Shown in pieces: positions 57,279-57,772 of a stretch of DNA of 57,772 nt. The first letter of the stretch is position 1, and every line of letters begins with the position of its first letter. The position numbers and the translations under genes were made by a program. The notes under the pieces are model-generated. The model had not been told where the DNA came from. It was given only the letters and a program-made list of their open reading frames with translations, and searched no databases. This stretch comes from Candidatus Sumerlaeota bacterium (lineage in GTDB: Bacteria; Sumerlaeota; Sumerlaeia; Sumerlaeales; Sumerlaeaceae), in the NCBI GenBank assembly GCA_026398535.1, contig JAPLSQ010000056.1, forward strand, positions 1 to 57,772, read 5' to 3'.

Positions 57279-57772
57279 CTACCGGACAACCCGAAACCCG
57301 CGGTAGTTGAGCCTGTCGCCCGGGTAGTTACCGAGGCGATATGCTGAACGGCAGGACCTCGGAAGGTTAAACCAAAGGCCGCCGCGCAACACGCGATAAC
57401 TTCCAGCCGGACTGACCCACGCGCTGCCATCCGCGGGCGCGTCCGTGTAACTGTCATGATACCAGTCCTCACACCACTTCCACACATTGCCATGCATGTC
57501 GAACAGGCCGAACGCGTTGGACAGTTTGCCGCCCACGGGTTTCGTGCCATAGGGCGAGTTGTTCCCACAATACCAAGCGTAGTCGCCCAAGTTGCACAGT
57601 GTACTGCATTGGCCGCTGATACAGTCGGAATTGCCGAAGCAGAATCGTGTCGTGCTGCCCGCTCGGCAGGCGTATTCCCATTCCGCCTCACTCGGCAGGC
57701 GGAAGGTGGCCGGGCCCTGGCTGGTGGAGGCAATGTGAGCGTTCAACTTATCCAGAAAGCCGTTCGTGCCAC
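57279..57772 (-). CDS. Formylglycine-generating enzyme-like (SUMF1) protein, C-terminal part (5' end outside window)
   Basis: The frame is open to the right edge, so only the last 164 codons are seen. They form the end of the FGE-sulfatase (SUMF1) fold: RLPSEAEWEYACRAGSTTRF, LFDMHGNVWKWCEDWYHDSY, RVLRGGLWFNLPRSCRSAYR and YRGFRVVR. True formylglycine-generating enzymes carry two copper/disulfide cysteines in the last segment (C-x4-C). This protein has a single Cys (SCRSAYR), so it is more likely one of the FGE-like lectin or regulatory proteins. It also has CISGQCSTLC, unusual for the family. Transcription runs toward the GH20-like gene. Confidence 0.87.
   Translation of the reverse strand, partial: GTNGFLDKLNAHIASTSQGPATFRLPSEAEWEYACRAGSTTRFCFGNSDCISGQCSTLCNLGDYAWYCGNNSPYGTKPVGGKLSNAFGLFDMHGNVWKWCEDWYHDSYTDAPADGSAWVSPAGSYRVLRGGLWFNLPRSCRSAYRLGNYPGDRLNYRGFRVVR

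Overview
The window (about 58 kb, GC-rich) is a chromosomal segment of an uncultured-type Gram-negative-like bacterium. Several features recall the PVC superphylum or neighbouring candidate phyla such as Lentisphaerota, Hydrogenedentota or Sumerlaeota. These are large secreted Ig/ASH-domain proteins, a GxGYxYP-type hydrolase, a class III pseudopilin beside glycan genes, UroD-like proteins, and a binding-protein/permease fusion. The phylum is an inference: no rRNA is present and no search was run. Housekeeping anchors are prfB (with its programmed frameshift), rplA, rnhB, ppk1/ppx and tRNA-Val(CAC).

Layout. 1-4.3 kb: the end of a CheB/CheR-PAS protein and a multi-PAS hybrid histidine kinase. 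4.5-10.7 kb: a lone MNT nucleotidyltransferase, a membrane glycan protein with two partner genes (beta-sandwich protein, methyltransferase), prfB, tRNA-Val and a TylF-type methyltransferase. 10.8-18 kb: a lipoprotein-like factor, a YkgJ protein, an rplA separated from rplK but with its own L1-type leader, a GT4 glycosyltransferase, a UroD-like protein, a class V aminotransferase and an Fe-S aldo/keto reductase. 18-26.8 kb: a secreted phosphodiester glycosidase, ppk1 and ppx, a second GT4, rnhB and an NfeD protease. 26.8-41.4 kb: exported proteins (M1 peptidase, DUF4397, reprolysin-like ASH protein, a HEWSH protein, Sel1 protein, DUF4384-PEGA protein), a decayed glycosidase, an orphan FAD subunit and a cold-shock gene. 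41.4-57.8 kb: a carbohydrate locus with a phosphoesterase/beta-propeller protein, a GH43-like enzyme, a GH20-like enzyme, and a tightly packed minus-strand operon (pseudopilin, GxGYxYP protein, GntR/LacI regulator, binding-protein/permease fusion, second permease) just downstream of an FG-GAP protein. The start of a formylglycine-generating-enzyme-like gene lies beyond the right edge.

Two patterns cut across the genes. (1) Five unrelated secreted proteins (ending at 18166, 26792, 41472, 49847 and 53692, all minus strand) finish with the same short tail, V/I-x-x-W-x-x-Y/Q at the exact C-terminus. This looks like an undescribed export or anchoring tag. (2) Two interspersed repeat families pervade the first 25 kb and recur at 44-53 kb. 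Family A is built on ACAACCACGGACGAAGAAC and CACAGAGACACAGAGA modules. Family B is GTCAGCGAGTACGCCATCAG. They lie between genes, touch start and stop codons, and in three genes are read in frame as extra peptide.
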